64,000 nt of DNA from Oricola indica (GCF_019966595.1 NZ_JAINFJ010000001.1:992001-1056000), one strand, 5' to 3'. Positions 46,121-56,166 are shown, counted from the first letter of the stretch. Program-made: numbers and translations. Notes: generated from the letters alone by a model not told the origin.

Positions 46121-46462
46121 TCATCTGACGGAATGATCGGCGACCAGAACGCCGGTTACCGCGTCATAGACGACGATCCGGCCGGTGCCCGACGCGGTTG
46201 ATCCGTAGAACGCGATCTTGCCGTCGCCATAGGCGGTATCGGTCACGACGAAGCCATCCGGCAATTCGATGACCGCACGCGCTGTCTCCACCGATCCGGA
46301 ACCTGCGCCGGACTTGTAGACAACGGCCCCGAGCACGGCCATAAGGCCGATCAGCATGATACCGATCGACACAACCATCAGCCGCGCAAGTTTGCGGCGA
46401 ACCCGCTCCATCGCCGGATCGAGCGGCTTTTCCTCGTCGTGATCGTCCTGGATATTGGTCAT
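46121..46462 (-). CDS. Single-pass membrane protein, unknown, divergent from rluD
   Basis: 113 residues. A charged N-terminal ~27 residues, one membrane helix (about 29-50), and a C-terminal periplasmic part with short beta-like repeats (VVTDTAYGDGKIAFYGS and GRIVVYDAVTGVLV). It resembles short rhizobial proteins coded opposite rluD, but I know no function. ATG 46462 lies in a CATG that also holds a possible rluD ATG on the other strand. No Shine-Dalgarno is evident at this ATG. Confidence 0.68.
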   Translation of the reverse strand: MTNIQDDHDEEKPLDPAMERVRRKLARLMVVSIGIMLIGLMAVLGAVVYKSGAGSGSVETARAVIELPDGFVVTDTAYGDGKIAFYGSTASGTGRIVVYDAVTGVLVADHSVR

Positions 46463-47504
46463 GACGAAGGGCCATAGCGAAGCGGAGGCCGAATTGAAAG
46501 CCTTCACCGCGGACGACGATGCCGCAGGCGCCCGGCTGGACCAGTGGCTGGCCGGACGGACCGCGCCGGAACTTTCCCGAAACCGTATCAAGCAATTGAT
46601 CGAGCAAGGGAATGTCCGTCTGAACGGCACACGGGTCACCGAACCGAAGCGAAAGGTGAAATCCGGCGATATCATCGAGATCGCAATGCCGGAGCCGGAA
46701 GCGCCGGAGCCTCTCGCCGAAGACATTCCGCTTTCCGTCCTGCACGAAGACGAAGACGTGATCGTCATCGACAAGCCCGCGGGGCTCGTCGTCCACCCCG
46801 GCCCGGGAAATCCTGCCGGAACCCTGGTAAATGCGTTGATCGCCCATTGCGGAGACAGCCTTTCGGGTATCGGCGGCGTACGCCGGCCCGGCATCGTGCA
46901 TCGCCTCGACCGCGATACCAGCGGCGTCATGGTGGTTGCCAAGAACGACCGCGCGCACCAAGCGCTGAGCGCGCAATTTGCCGATCACGGCCGAACAACG
47001 GAAATGGAACGCGCCTACCTCGCGCTCGTCTGGGGTACGCCGGACCGCATGACCGGGAAGATCGAGACGTTTCTCGGCCGATCCTCGCGCGACCGGATGA
47101 AGCAGGCCGTCGTGCCGGAAGGCCGCCCGGACGCGCGCCATGCCGTCACGCATTTCCGAGTGATCGAGCGCTTCGGCGATCCAAGCGGCGCGGCCCCTGT
47201 CGCAAGCCTCGTCGAATGCCGGCTTGAAACCGGTCGCACGCACCAGATCCGGGTACACATGGCCCATATCGGCCATCCGCTGATTGGCGATCAGGATTAC
47301 GGGAGAAGCTTTGCCACGAAAGCCAAGGTTCTGCCGGAGCCGCTGCGCCGCAGCGTCGAAATGTTTGGCCGCCAGGCACTGCACGCAGCCCATCTCGCCT
47401 TCAATCACCCGGCCACCGGCGAATTGATGCGGTTCGAAACGCCGCTTCCCGCCGACATGATGGAGCTCGTGGCGGGCTTTCGTCGTTTCCACGACAGAAC
47501 TTGA
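46461..47504 (+). CDS. rluD: RluD-type 23S rRNA pseudouridine synthase
   Basis: 347 residues if read from ATG 46461. The N-terminal S4 domain (about 35-85, RLDQWLAGRTAPELSRNRIK then QGNVRLNG) and the catalytic domain with HRLDRDTSGVMVVAKN (catalytic aspartate) and RTHQIRVHMAHIGHP are clear. A TTG at 46494 is a strong rival start, since GGAGG stands 5 bases before it and the S4 domain starts soon after; ATG 46461 has no Shine-Dalgarno. It lies ahead of rpoH on the same strand, an order common in rhizobia. Confidence 0.9.
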   Translation: MTKGHSEAEAELKAFTADDDAAGARLDQWLAGRTAPELSRNRIKQLIEQGNVRLNGTRVTEPKRKVKSGDIIEIAMPEPEAPEPLAEDIPLSVLHEDEDVIVIDKPAGLVVHPGPGNPAGTLVNALIAHCGDSLSGIGGVRRPGIVHRLDRDTSGVMVVAKNDRAHQALSAQFADHGRTTEMERAYLALVWGTPDRMTGKIETFLGRSSRDRMKQAVVPEGRPDARHAVTHFRVIERFGDPSGAAPVASLVECRLETGRTHQIRVHMAHIGHPLIGDQDYGRSFATKAKVLPEPLRRSVEMFGRQALHAAHLAFNHPATGELMRFETPLPADMMELVAGFRRFHDRT

Positions 47505-47654
47505 ATCCGGTTACGGCAATACCTATCTGGCTTATGTGGGCGAGAAGGCTTTGCCGCTTGCCCGTTTTTCTGCGTCCGGTCGAAATCGACGGATGCGCCA
47601 ACGGTTTGCCGCAATCATGCGGGAACCTCGATAAAACGAAAGGGTGCTGACTGA

Positions 47655-48563
47655 ATGGCCCAGACGAATCTACCCAGCCTCTATGGCGGTGAAGGCGGCC
47701 TGACCCGCTATCTCGAGGAAATACGCCGTTTCCCCATGCTGCAGCCGCAGGAAGAGTATATGCTCGCCAAGCGCTATAACGAGCATGACGATCCTGACGC
47801 CGCGCACAAACTCGTTACAAGTCACCTGCGCCTCGTCGCCAAGATCGCGATGGGTTATCGCGGCTACGGCCTGCCGATCGGCGAAGTGATTTCCGAAGGC
47901 AATGTCGGCCTGATGCAGGCGGTCAAGCGCTTCGAACCCGAACGCGGCTTCCGTCTCGCCACCTATGCGATGTGGTGGATCAAGGCCTCGATCCAGGAAT
48001 ACATCCTGCGGTCGTGGAGCCTCGTGAAGATGGGGACGACAGCCAACCAGAAGCGGCTCTTCTTCAACCTGCGCAAGGCGAAGAACAAGATCCGCGCGCT
48101 CGGCGATGCCGATCTCAATCCCGAGCAGGTAAAGAAGATCGCCACGGAACTGCAGGTCTCGGAGGAGGAAGTCACCTCCATGAACCAGCGCATGTCCGGC
48201 GACGCCTCGCTCAATGCGCCTATCAAGGCGAGCGACGGTGAAAGCGGTCAGTGGCAGGACTGGCTCGTCGATGACAGCGACAGCCAGGAACAGATGCTGA
48301 TCGACGAAGACGAGCGCGAGCAGCGTTCCGCCCTTCTTCATGACGCCATGGACGTGCTCAACGACCGCGAACGCCGCATTTTCGAGGCGCGCCGCCTCGC
48401 GGAGGATCCGCTGACGCTCGAACAGCTCTCCGGTGAATTCGATATCTCGCGCGAACGCGTACGCCAGATCGAGGTCCGCGCCTTCGAGAAGGTGCAGGAC
48501 GCGGTCAAGGCTGCGGCGCTGGCTCAGCAAAAGGCGCTGCGCCAACCGGAAGCGGCGGCCTGA
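47655..48563 (+). CDS. rpoH: Heat-shock sigma factor RpoH (sigma-32)
   Basis: 302 residues. Region 2 with EEYMLAKRYNEHDDPDAAHK, then LRLVAKIAMGYRGYGLP and FRLATYAMWWIKASIQEYIL; the RpoH box QKRLFFNLRKAK; region 4 with LTLEQLSGEFDISRERVRQI. Sigma-32 directs transcription of chaperone and protease genes, including ftsH (also in this window). ATG 47655 has AAAGGG upstream. It ends before a strong bidirectional terminator. Confidence 0.96.
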   Translation: MAQTNLPSLYGGEGGLTRYLEEIRRFPMLQPQEEYMLAKRYNEHDDPDAAHKLVTSHLRLVAKIAMGYRGYGLPIGEVISEGNVGLMQAVKRFEPERGFRLATYAMWWIKASIQEYILRSWSLVKMGTTANQKRLFFNLRKAKNKIRALGDADLNPEQVKKIATELQVSEEEVTSMNQRMSGDASLNAPIKASDGESGQWQDWLVDDSDSQEQMLIDEDEREQRSALLHDAMDVLNDRERRIFEARRLAEDPLTLEQLSGEFDISRERVRQIEVRAFEKVQDAVKAAALAQQKALRQPEAAA

Positions 48564-48584
48564 ACCAGATCGACGATCCAAACG

Positions 48585-48615
48585 AAAAAGGCCGGGCAAT
48601 GCCCGGCCTTTTTGT
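48585..48615. terminator. Bidirectional terminator after rpoH
   Basis: Stem AAAAAGGCCGGGC/GCCCGGCCTTTTT with a 3-base loop; A- and T-runs are part of the stem. Confidence 0.87.
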
Positions 48616-48632
48616 TGATCCGCAGCTCGCGG

Positions 48633-50018
48633 CTACTGGGTCCGTTCCCAGGCCGACATTACATCGTTGAACACCTGATCGCCGGGAATGCCCTTCTCCA
48701 GCGTGATCAGCGCGCGCCGGCCGCTGATATATTGCATCGGAATATCGATCCACTGCTGCCGGCGCATCAGGTTCAAATTCGTCTCGATCGCCGTGTCGGC
48801 ATCCGTCAAGGCGATCAGGAAGATATTGGTATCGAGCGGCGCAGCCACCCCGATCAGTGCATTGCCCGGATCCTGTTCGGTCCCCTTGAAGGTGATGCGC
48901 TGGACGTCCGCGATGCCACGCCCCTCGAATGAATCGGGGACCCTGAAGAACAATTCGATCACGTGGCTGGCCGGGAATGTATCGTCCTCGTTGCGGCGGA
49001 TCGTCATTTCCATCGTCATGCCGAGATCCGGAATTGTCGCTTCCGCGCGGATCGCCGGTTCGAGCGGAGCGTCGCCGCCCGGCGATTCCTGAACGACGGA
49101 CCAGACTGTCGAGCCCGCCTCGGCCGTGCCCGCCTGGGTGCCGGTGCGTTCCTGATAGAAAATCGCGCGCTGGCCGACAGGCAATGAAGACGGTTGCGAG
49201 CCATTGTCGGACGCCGTTGCGGGCTCGGTCGTCCCCGCATCGCTGTCGGGCTGCGTCGCCCCGTCGCCCGGCGATTGCCCGGCCACGGATGTTCCTTCGC
49301 CGCCGGACCCGGGCGTATTCGCCGGTCCCTCGTCGATTTCCCGACCGTCGGGTGTCAGTCGCTGGGTGAATTTCGGCGGACCGTCGCCAGCCGCCGCATC
49401 GTCCGCATTTGCGGTCTGGGGCGCATCGCCGCTGTTGTCGGTATCGTCGATGGTCACGGTCGTGCTGGGCACTTCCCTGAGCGGCAGGCCGTCCTCTGTG
49501 GTTCGCACCACTTCCGGGCTGGGCCCGAAAAAGGTCACGCCCAGATAACCGACGACGCCGGCGACCAGCAGCATGCTGACGGCGATCGCCGCCCAGAGCA
49601 GCGGACGGCTTCCGCGCCCGCGCGGCGGCGGGGGCGCCTGAATGGTCCCGCGTTCGCCTTCGGCGGCCAGATCCGGGGCATCGCTGTCCGGGCCTGTCGT
49701 TCGTCCGAACGCGCCGTCGCCGGCTTCCTGCTCGGCAAGAAACGCGGCCAGCGGGTCTTCCTGGGACGCCGGCGCCTCGGCAGGTTCGTCGAGAACCGGC
49801 TCGTCCGGCTCTGCATAGGTTTCCTCGATCACGGCGATCGCCGCCTCGAGTTTTTCGTATTGGCGCTGGATCACGGCCTCGGGGGGGCGCTTCGGCAAGG
49901 CATCGATCTGCCGCCCGATGGTCGCCCTCGCGCGCTCATAAACCTTCGCACGCGTCTCGGGCGACGGATCGACTATTCCGTCCAGCGTCTTTCTGAGGAC
50001 CGCCTCAAAATCTGCCAT
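48633..50018 (-). CDS. Conserved membrane protein of unknown function, rpoH/purA-linked
   Basis: 461 residues in three parts. Residues 1-75 are helical (LDGIVDPSPETRAKVYERAR, then a coiled-coil-like ALPKRPPEAVIQRQYEKLEA region). An acidic linker and one membrane helix (about 140-163) follow. The C-terminal ~290 residues start with a long, low-complexity D/G/T/P stretch (190-290) and end with a folded-looking domain (300-461) containing GQRAIFYQER and LFFRVPDSFEGRGI. It looks conserved between rpoH and purA in rhizobia, but I know no assigned role. ATG 50018. Confidence 0.78.
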   Translation of the reverse strand: MADFEAVLRKTLDGIVDPSPETRAKVYERARATIGRQIDALPKRPPEAVIQRQYEKLEAAIAVIEETYAEPDEPVLDEPAEAPASQEDPLAAFLAEQEAGDGAFGRTTGPDSDAPDLAAEGERGTIQAPPPPRGRGSRPLLWAAIAVSMLLVAGVVGYLGVTFFGPSPEVVRTTEDGLPLREVPSTTVTIDDTDNSGDAPQTANADDAAAGDGPPKFTQRLTPDGREIDEGPANTPGSGGEGTSVAGQSPGDGATQPDSDAGTTEPATASDNGSQPSSLPVGQRAIFYQERTGTQAGTAEAGSTVWSVVQESPGGDAPLEPAIRAEATIPDLGMTMEMTIRRNEDDTFPASHVIELFFRVPDSFEGRGIADVQRITFKGTEQDPGNALIGVAAPLDTNIFLIALTDADTAIETNLNLMRRQQWIDIPMQYISGRRALITLEKGIPGDQVFNDVMSAWERTQ

Positions 50019-50105
50019 TCATTCGACCTATGCGTGCGTTGCCCCGGGATTAGCGTAGTTGAGCGGCAGAAAAATGGAAACTGTGCTCAATTTATGTCCC
50101 CTGCT

Positions 50106-51404
50106 CTAATCATGAAACGGATCAGTCACAAGGATGGTGTCGTCGCGCTCCGGGCTGGTCGAGAGGAGCGCCACCGGCGCGCCGATCAGTTCCTCGATGT
50201 GACGGACATATTTGACCGCCTGCGCCGGCAGATCGTTCCATGTCCGCGCGCCTGCGGTTGTCGCCTTCCAGCCTTCCACGGTTTCGTAGATCGCTTCGAC
50301 GCGCGCCTGCGCTCCCTGGCTGGCGGGCAGATAATCGATTTCCTCGCCATCGAGCTTGTAGCCGACGCAAATCCGGATCTCGTCCAGCCCGTCCAGCACG
50401 TCGAGCTTGGTCAGCGCGATCCCGGTGATTCCGTTGATCGCGACCGCCTGGCGAACCAGCACGGCGTCGAACCAGCCACAGCGCCGCTTTCGCCCCGTGA
50501 CGGTGCCAAATTCGTAACCGCGCTCGCCGAGGAACTGGCCGATATCGTTGTCCTGCTCGGTCGGAAAGGGACCTTCGCCGACCCGTGTCGTGTACGCCTT
50601 GGTGATCCCGAGCACGTATCCGACGCTGCCCGGCCCGATTCCGGATCCGGTTGCCGCCTGCCCGGCGGTGGTGTTCGAGGACGTCACGAAGGGATAGGTG
50701 CCATGATCGATATCGAGCAACGTTCCCTGCGCGCCCTCGAAGAGGATTCGCGCGCCGCGGCGGCGGTAGTCGTCCAGGATCTTCCAGACCCGGTCGATAT
50801 AGGGAACGATCGTCTCCGCCACAGACTGCAATTCATCCATCAGCGTCTCGTGCGCGACCTCTTCATAACCGAGGCCACGACGGAGCGCGTTATGATGGGT
50901 GAGCAGCCTGTCGACCTTGGCGGGCAGCGTCTCCATGTTCTTCAGATCCATGGCACGGATGGCGCGCCGGCCCACCTTGTCCTCGTAGGCCGGGCCGATG
51001 CCGCGCCGTGTCGTGCCGATCTTGGTGCCGGAATTGGAGGCCGCGTCTTCCCGGATGCCGTCCAGTTCACGGTGAACGGACAGGATCAGGGCCGTGTTCT
51101 CGGCGATGCGCAGACGATCCGGTCCGACCGTGACGCCCTTTTCCGCCAGCCGTTCAAGTTCGGCCACGAAGGCATGCGGATCGAACACGACGCCATTGCC
51201 GATGAGGGAGAACTTGCCTTCGCGCACCACGCCGGAAGGAAGCAGCGATAGCTTGTAGCTCACACCGTCGATGACGAGCGTATGGCCGGCATTGTGGCCG
51301 CCCTGAAAGCGCACGACCACATCGGCGCGTTCGGAGAGCCAGTCGACAATCTTGCCCTTGCCCTCATCGCCCCACTGGCTACCGATCACCACAACATTGG
51401 TCAT
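50106..51404 (-). CDS. purA: Adenylosuccinate synthetase
   Basis: 432 residues, standard length. N-terminal [16 protein letters not shown] with catalytic aspartate, [22 protein letters not shown] and the C-terminal [16 protein letters not shown]. It makes adenylosuccinate from IMP and aspartate with GTP, the first step toward AMP. ATG 51404. The adjacent spacer shows no regulatory RNA I can recognise. Confidence 0.97.
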   Translation of the reverse strand: MTNVVVIGSQWGDEGKGKIVDWLSERADVVVRFQGGHNAGHTLVIDGVSYKLSLLPSGVVREGKFSLIGNGVVFDPHAFVAELERLAEKGVTVGPDRLRIAENTALILSVHRELDGIREDAASNSGTKIGTTRRGIGPAYEDKVGRRAIRAMDLKNMETLPAKVDRLLTHHNALRRGLGYEEVAHETLMDELQSVAETIVPYIDRVWKILDDYRRRGARILFEGAQGTLLDIDHGTYPFVTSSNTTAGQAATGSGIGPGSVGYVLGITKAYTTRVGEGPFPTEQDNDIGQFLGERGYEFGTVTGRKRRCGWFDAVLVRQAVAINGITGIALTKLDVLDGLDEIRICVGYKLDGEEIDYLPASQGAQARVEAIYETVEGWKATTAGARTWNDLPAQAVKYVRHIEELIGAPVALLSTSPERDDTILVTDPFHD

Positions 51405-51593
51405 TTGGTCATTGTCCCGACTTGAATATGCAAACCCGCGGCCTTTTAGACGCTGGACGGCAAAATCGCGATAGGCAATTCGCGTAATTCCGCCTTGCCC
51501 GCAGAAAACAGCGAATTTACGCCGAATCTCATTTGTTTACGCAAGAGCATCCTTCCGATAGTGGTCACCTTCCCTCCGCATCGGACATCCTGA

Positions 51594-52508
51594 ATGCCCC
51601 CCGCAACGACCAATCGAATTGCCTATCTTTTCCTGCTGTTCACCACCCTGTTCTGGGGCGGAAACGCGATTGCCGGCAAACTGGCGGTTGGGCACATCCC
51701 GCCGATGACCCTGACAGCCCTCCGGTGGACGGCCGCATTCGCGATCATGTTTGTGATCGGCTTTCCCACACTGCGCCGGCAATGGCCCGAAGTGCGCCGG
51801 AACCTCCCGGTGATGCTCATGCTCGGCGCGGTCGGTTTTACGATCTTCAACATCGCTCTTTACTCGGCGCTGAAATACACGTCGGCGATCAATGTGACCA
51901 TCGAACAGTCCGGCATGCCGCTGGTGATATTCGCGGCCAATTTCGCCCTTTTCGGCATGCGTGTCGGCCCGATCCAGCTACTGGGGTTCGTTATGTCGAT
52001 CATCGGTGTGGCGATCACGGTGTCCGGCGGGGATCTCGCCAGGTTCGCGACCCTTGAAATCAACCGCGGAGACGCGATCATGGTGCTCGCGGTCCTCGCC
52101 TATGGCGGATACACGGTCGCGCTGCGCTACAAGCCCGCACTCGATTGGCGGCCATTGATGATCGTGATGTCATTCTCGGCGATGCTGACAGCCTGGCCAT
52201 TCGCCATATGGGAGCAGATGTCGGAGACGGGATATGCGCCCGATATGACCGGCTATGCCATCGTCATCTACACGGTGATCTTCCCATCCATCCTGTCGCA
52301 GGTTTTCTACATGCGCGGCGTGGAACTGATTGGGCCGAACCGCGCGAGCCTGTTCATCAATCTCGTGCCGGTTTTCGGCACATTGCTGGCGATCGTCATT
52401 CTGGGAGAACGTTTCCACCTGTTCCACGCCGTGGCGCTGGCCATGGTCATCGGCGGCATCTCGCTCGCCGAGCACGGGGTGAAGCGGAAAATCAAATCCG
52501 GTCGCTGA
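51594..52508 (+). CDS. EamA-family (DMT superfamily) transporter
   Basis: 304 residues, ten membrane helices in two EamA repeats (about 12-145 and 155-295). Typical opening LLFTTLFWGGNAIAGKLAVGH, and PVFGTLLAIVILGERFHLFH in the second repeat. DMT carriers export amino acids or metabolites; the substrate is unknown. ATG 51594 has no obvious Shine-Dalgarno. It is divergent from purA. Confidence 0.9.
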   Translation: MPPATTNRIAYLFLLFTTLFWGGNAIAGKLAVGHIPPMTLTALRWTAAFAIMFVIGFPTLRRQWPEVRRNLPVMLMLGAVGFTIFNIALYSALKYTSAINVTIEQSGMPLVIFAANFALFGMRVGPIQLLGFVMSIIGVAITVSGGDLARFATLEINRGDAIMVLAVLAYGGYTVALRYKPALDWRPLMIVMSFSAMLTAWPFAIWEQMSETGYAPDMTGYAIVIYTVIFPSILSQVFYMRGVELIGPNRASLFINLVPVFGTLLAIVILGERFHLFHAVALAMVIGGISLAEHGVKRKIKSGR

Positions 52509-52740
52509 CGTCGGACCCCGCATCCGTCACAGCATAGGTCGGTCTTGTGGCGCGTCCGGGCAGCGGCCGGATTGGAACCCGAACAATAGCACGAAATCGA
52601 TGGCAGACGAAGCCGCCCGTTGATCACTTTTCATGCGATCTCTCGCGGTCACGACCTGCTGACGGAAGGGTGTCAGTAGGCTTTTGATAGTGGTCCGGCG
52701 GATGCAATTGGCCCACGACACTTGCCCGAAGGATCCCTCC

Positions 52741-53139
52741 ATGAATTTCGTCTCGATACGCATCATCACCGATGACATCAAACGCCTCGTCGAGTTCTAC
52801 GCCCGCGTGACCCGGCTTGAGCCTGCTTGGTTCGGGGAGGATTTCGCCGAGATCGCCACGATCTCCTGCACCCTGGCGATCGGCAGCACGCGCACCCTGC
52901 AGATGTTCGAGGCCGGAGACACCCGTGCGGGCGCCAATCGCAGCGCGATCATCGAGTTCCTCGTCGATGATGTCGATGCGGAATACGAGCGGTTGAAACC
53001 GTTCCTGAAAGATGTCGTGCAGGAACCGAAGACCCTGCCATGGGGAAACCGCTCTCTGCTTTTCCGCGATCCCGACGGGGCCTTGGTCAATCTGTTCACC
53101 CCGGTCAACGCGGACGCTATGCGGAAATTCGGCCGGTAG
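52741..53139 (+). CDS. VOC-superfamily protein (glyoxalase-like)
   Basis: 132 residues, two beta-alpha-beta-beta-beta modules. FVSIRIITDDIKRLVEFYAR at the start, IEFLVDDVDAEYERL in the middle and the typical SLLFRDPDGALVNLFTP at the end, where the glutamate of metal-binding VOC enzymes is replaced by asparagine. It may therefore bind ligand without a metal, or use other residues. ATG 52741 is preceded by GGATCC only. Function unknown. Confidence 0.87.
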   Translation: MNFVSIRIITDDIKRLVEFYARVTRLEPAWFGEDFAEIATISCTLAIGSTRTLQMFEAGDTRAGANRSAIIEFLVDDVDAEYERLKPFLKDVVQEPKTLPWGNRSLLFRDPDGALVNLFTPVNADAMRKFGR

Positions 53140-53143
53140 TCGC

Positions 53144-53176
53144 AAAAACGGCCCCGGACCGTTCAGGTCCGGGGCC
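53144..53176. terminator. Terminator of serA (and VOC gene)
   Basis: Perfect 11-base-pair stem GGCCCCGGACC/GGTCCGGGGCC, 5-base loop, five T following on the minus strand. Confidence 0.87.
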
Positions 53177-53202
53177 GCACATGCAGCAAGGCAGTTCGCC
53201 GT

Positions 53203-54795
53203 CTAGACGTCGAAGACCAATGGCTTCGCCGACAGGATTTCCGGGAACGCCCGAACCTCGTCGAGGACCTCTTCGCTCACCAGCTCGTCGACATAGAGCA
53301 AAGCGATCGCGTCGCCGCCCGGCCGGTTACGACCAAGCTGGAAGTTGGCGATGTTGACGCCGTGCTTGCCGAAAGTCGTGCCGAGAATGCCGATGATGCC
53401 CGGCGCGTCATTGTTGGTCGTGTAGACCATGTGCTGCCCGATCTCGGCATCAAGATTGATGCCCTTGATCTGGATGAAGCGCGGCTTGCCGTCGGAGAAC
53501 ACCGTACCGGCGACCGAGCGGGTATTGTTGGCCGTCTTCACCGTCAGCTTGATATAGCCGTCGAACACGCCCGACTTGTCGCGTTTGACCTCCGAGACGA
53601 TGATGCCTTTTTCCTTCACCATGATCGGCGCGGAGACCATGTTGACGTCGGCGACCTGCGGACGGATGAGACCGGCAAGCGCGGCCGAGGTGAGCGCCTT
53701 GGTGTTCATGTCCGCTGTGATGCCGTCATAGAGGATTTCCACCTCCTTGATGGCGCTTTCCGTGACCTGGCCGACAAAGGCGCCGAGCGTTTCGGCGAGC
53801 TTGACGAAGGGCTTCAGCCGCGGCGCTTCCTCCGCCGTGATCGACGGCATGTTGATCGCGTTGGAGACCGCGCCCTTCAGCAGATATTCCGACATCTGCT
53901 CAGCGACCTGCAGCGCGACATTTTCCTGCGCTTCCGCCGTCGATGCACCCAGATGCGGCGTGCAGACCACGTTCGGCAGATGGAACAGCTCGTTCTTGGT
54001 GGCCGGCTCGACCTCGAAGACGTCGATGCCCGCGCCGGCGACCTTGCCGGATTTCAGCGCCTCGACCAGATCGGTTTCGACGATCAAACCGCCACGCGCG
54101 CAGTTGACGATGCGTACACCCGTTTTCATCTTCGCAATCGCTTTCGCGTCGATGATGTTGCGCGTCTTGTCTGTCAGCGGCGTATGCAGGGTGATGAAGT
54201 CGGCCCGGGCGAACAGATCGTCCAGTTCCACCTTCTCCACGCCCAGTTCCATCGCCCGCTCCGGCGACAGGAACGGATCGAAGGCGACAACGTGCATTTT
54301 CAGGCCGATGGCGCGCTGAGCGACGATCGTACCGATATTGCCGCAGCCGATGAGACCAAGCGTCTTGCCGGTGATCTCGACGCCCATGAACTTGGACTTC
54401 TCCCACTTGCCGGCGCTGGTCGAAGCATGCGCCTCGGGCAGCTGACGGGCGACGGCGAAAATCATCGCGATGGCGTGTTCCGCCGTCGTGATCGAATTGC
54501 CGAACGGGGTGTTCATCACGATGATGCCGCGCCGCGAAGCGGCCGGAATATCGACATTGTCGACGCCGATGCCGGCCCGGCCCACGACCTTGAGGTTGGT
54601 CGCCGCTTCGATGACCTTCTCGGTCACCTTGGTCGCGGAACGGATCGCCAGGCCATCATACTGGCCGATGATTTCGAGCAGTTTGTCCTTGTCCTTGCCG
54701 ACATCCGGCAGGAAGTCGACGTCAATGCCGCGGTCCTTGAAAATCTGCACGGCGGTTTCGGACAGCTTGTCCGAGACGAGTACGCGAGGTGCCAT
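53203..54795 (-). CDS. serA: D-3-phosphoglycerate dehydrogenase
   Basis: 530 residues, the long form with intervening and ACT domains. Substrate/NAD domains: VVGRAGIGVDNVD, then GKTLGLIGCGNIGTIVAQRA; catalytic histidine in NVVCTPHLGASTAEAQENVA. The C-terminal ~75 residues (QHMVYTTNNDAPGIIGILGT) are an ACT domain that may sense serine. It makes the first step of serine synthesis. ATG 54795 follows AAGGAGG. It lies 67 bases behind serC and is probably in one operon with it. Confidence 0.96.
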   Translation of the reverse strand: MAPRVLVSDKLSETAVQIFKDRGIDVDFLPDVGKDKDKLLEIIGQYDGLAIRSATKVTEKVIEAATNLKVVGRAGIGVDNVDIPAASRRGIIVMNTPFGNSITTAEHAIAMIFAVARQLPEAHASTSAGKWEKSKFMGVEITGKTLGLIGCGNIGTIVAQRAIGLKMHVVAFDPFLSPERAMELGVEKVELDDLFARADFITLHTPLTDKTRNIIDAKAIAKMKTGVRIVNCARGGLIVETDLVEALKSGKVAGAGIDVFEVEPATKNELFHLPNVVCTPHLGASTAEAQENVALQVAEQMSEYLLKGAVSNAINMPSITAEEAPRLKPFVKLAETLGAFVGQVTESAIKEVEILYDGITADMNTKALTSAALAGLIRPQVADVNMVSAPIMVKEKGIIVSEVKRDKSGVFDGYIKLTVKTANNTRSVAGTVFSDGKPRFIQIKGINLDAEIGQHMVYTTNNDAPGIIGILGTTFGKHGVNIANFQLGRNRPGGDAIALLYVDELVSEEVLDEVRAFPEILSAKPLVFDV

Positions 54796-54862
54796 GAAAG
54801 GCCTCCTTCAATGTGAATGAAAACGGGAAAACGGGGCGGCCGCAGCCGCCACCGGGAAATCG

Positions 54863-56041
54863 TCAGGCGGCGGCCTTGAGCGCGGACTTTTGCGCTTCGA
54901 ACGCCCAGTCGAGCCACGGCATCAGCGCCGCCAGATCGGATGTCTGGACGGTCGCACCGGCCCAGATGCGCAGGCCGGATGGCGCATCGCGATAGGCGCC
55001 GATGTCAAAGGCGACGCCTTCCTTGTCGAGCGCTGAGACGATCGCCTTGGCGAACGCCGCCTGCTCCTCGTCAGAAAGAGCGGTGATATCCGGATCGACG
55101 ATCTTCAGACAGACCGACGTGTTGGAACGCGTTGCCGGATCGATCGCAAGATTCTCGAGCCAGGAACTGGCATCGACGTGATCCTGGATTGCTTTGAAAT
55201 TCGCGTCTGCGCGGGCCATCAGGCCGTCGAGACCGCCGACCGACTTCGCCCAATTGAGCGCGTCGAGATAATCTTCGACGCAGAGCATCGACGGGGTATT
55301 GATCGTCTCGCCCTTGAAGATGCCCTCGATCAGCTTTCCGCCCTTGGTCATGCGGAAAATCTTCGGCAGCGGCCATGCGGGCGTGTAGGTTTCCAGCCGC
55401 TCCACGGCACGCGGCGACAGGATGATGACGCCGTGACCGCCCTCGCCGCCGAGCACCTTCTGCCAGGAGAAGGTCGTGACATCGAGCTTGTCGAATTCCA
55501 GAGGCTGCGCGAAGGCCGCCGAGGTGGCGTCGCAGATCGTCAGCCCCTCGCGGTCGGCGGGGATGAAGTCGGCATTCGGAACACGCACGCCCGAAGTCGT
55601 GCCGTTCCAGGTGAAGACGACATCGCGCGAGAAATCGATGGTCGAAAGGTCCGGCAATTCGCCGTAGTCGGCCTCGATCTTGCGAACATCGTTCAGCTTC
55701 AGCTGCTTGACGACGTCGGTGACCCAGCCGGATCCGAAGGATTCCCAAGCCACCATGTCGACGCCGCGTTCGCCGAGCAGCGACCAGAGCGCCATTTCGA
55801 CAGCGCCCGTGTCGGAAGCCGGCACGATGCCGATCCGGTAATCGTCCGGCACGCGAAGGATTTCACGCGTCAGCGCGATTGCGTCTGCGAGCTTGGCCTT
55901 GCCGGGCTTTGAGCGGTGGGAACGGCCGAGTACGGATGTGTCGAGGTTTTCGACCGCCCAATCGGGGCGTTTCGCACAAGGACCAGAAGAAAAACGAGGA
56001 TTGGCCGGACGCATGTCCGGCGTGGGGAGTGTCGCTACCAT
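54863..56041 (-). CDS. serC: Phosphoserine aminotransferase
   Basis: 392 residues, PLP-dependent class V fold of the alphaproteobacterial type. The PLP lysine is in [17 protein letters not shown], the N-terminal part has [13 protein letters not shown], and the nearby [16 protein letters not shown] segment binds the cofactor. It converts 3-phosphohydroxypyruvate to phosphoserine. ATG 56041; its Shine-Dalgarno (GGAAGGA) lies in a hairpin of the leader, which suggests control of translation. Confidence 0.95.
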   Translation of the reverse strand: MVATLPTPDMRPANPRFSSGPCAKRPDWAVENLDTSVLGRSHRSKPGKAKLADAIALTREILRVPDDYRIGIVPASDTGAVEMALWSLLGERGVDMVAWESFGSGWVTDVVKQLKLNDVRKIEADYGELPDLSTIDFSRDVVFTWNGTTSGVRVPNADFIPADREGLTICDATSAAFAQPLEFDKLDVTTFSWQKVLGGEGGHGVIILSPRAVERLETYTPAWPLPKIFRMTKGGKLIEGIFKGETINTPSMLCVEDYLDALNWAKSVGGLDGLMARADANFKAIQDHVDASSWLENLAIDPATRSNTSVCLKIVDPDITALSDEEQAAFAKAIVSALDKEGVAFDIGAYRDAPSGLRIWAGATVQTSDLAALMPWLDWAFEAQKSALKAAA

Positions 56042-56138
56042 AATATTCTATCCTTCCAGATAGTAGCCTCTCGTTGGGGAGAGGTGTCCCACAGCGGGCA
56101 TTACTCCCCGGGTCATTCGCGGTCAAGGTGATTTGCGA
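56042..56138 (-). ncRNA. Probable serC leader RNA
   Basis: Upstream of serC on the minus strand two hairpins stand in tandem. CCTCTC-6-GAGAGG spans 56084-56067. CTATC-6-GATAG spans 56063-56048 and contains the Shine-Dalgarno of serC. Rfam describes a serC leader of this kind in alphaproteobacteria; the match is by eye only. No clear leader peptide. Confidence 0.5.
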
Positions 56139-56166
56139 AGGCTGCGGCAATTTTCATCGGAACGAC

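Noticed and set aside
49194-51251. 685-codon open frame on the plus strand
   Set aside because: It runs antisense through the unknown membrane protein and purA; composition and lack of motifs mark it as a shadow.
52555-52600. tRNA-like T-arm sequence in the spacer after the EamA gene
   Set aside because: No matching acceptor, D-arm or anticodon arm can be formed around it.
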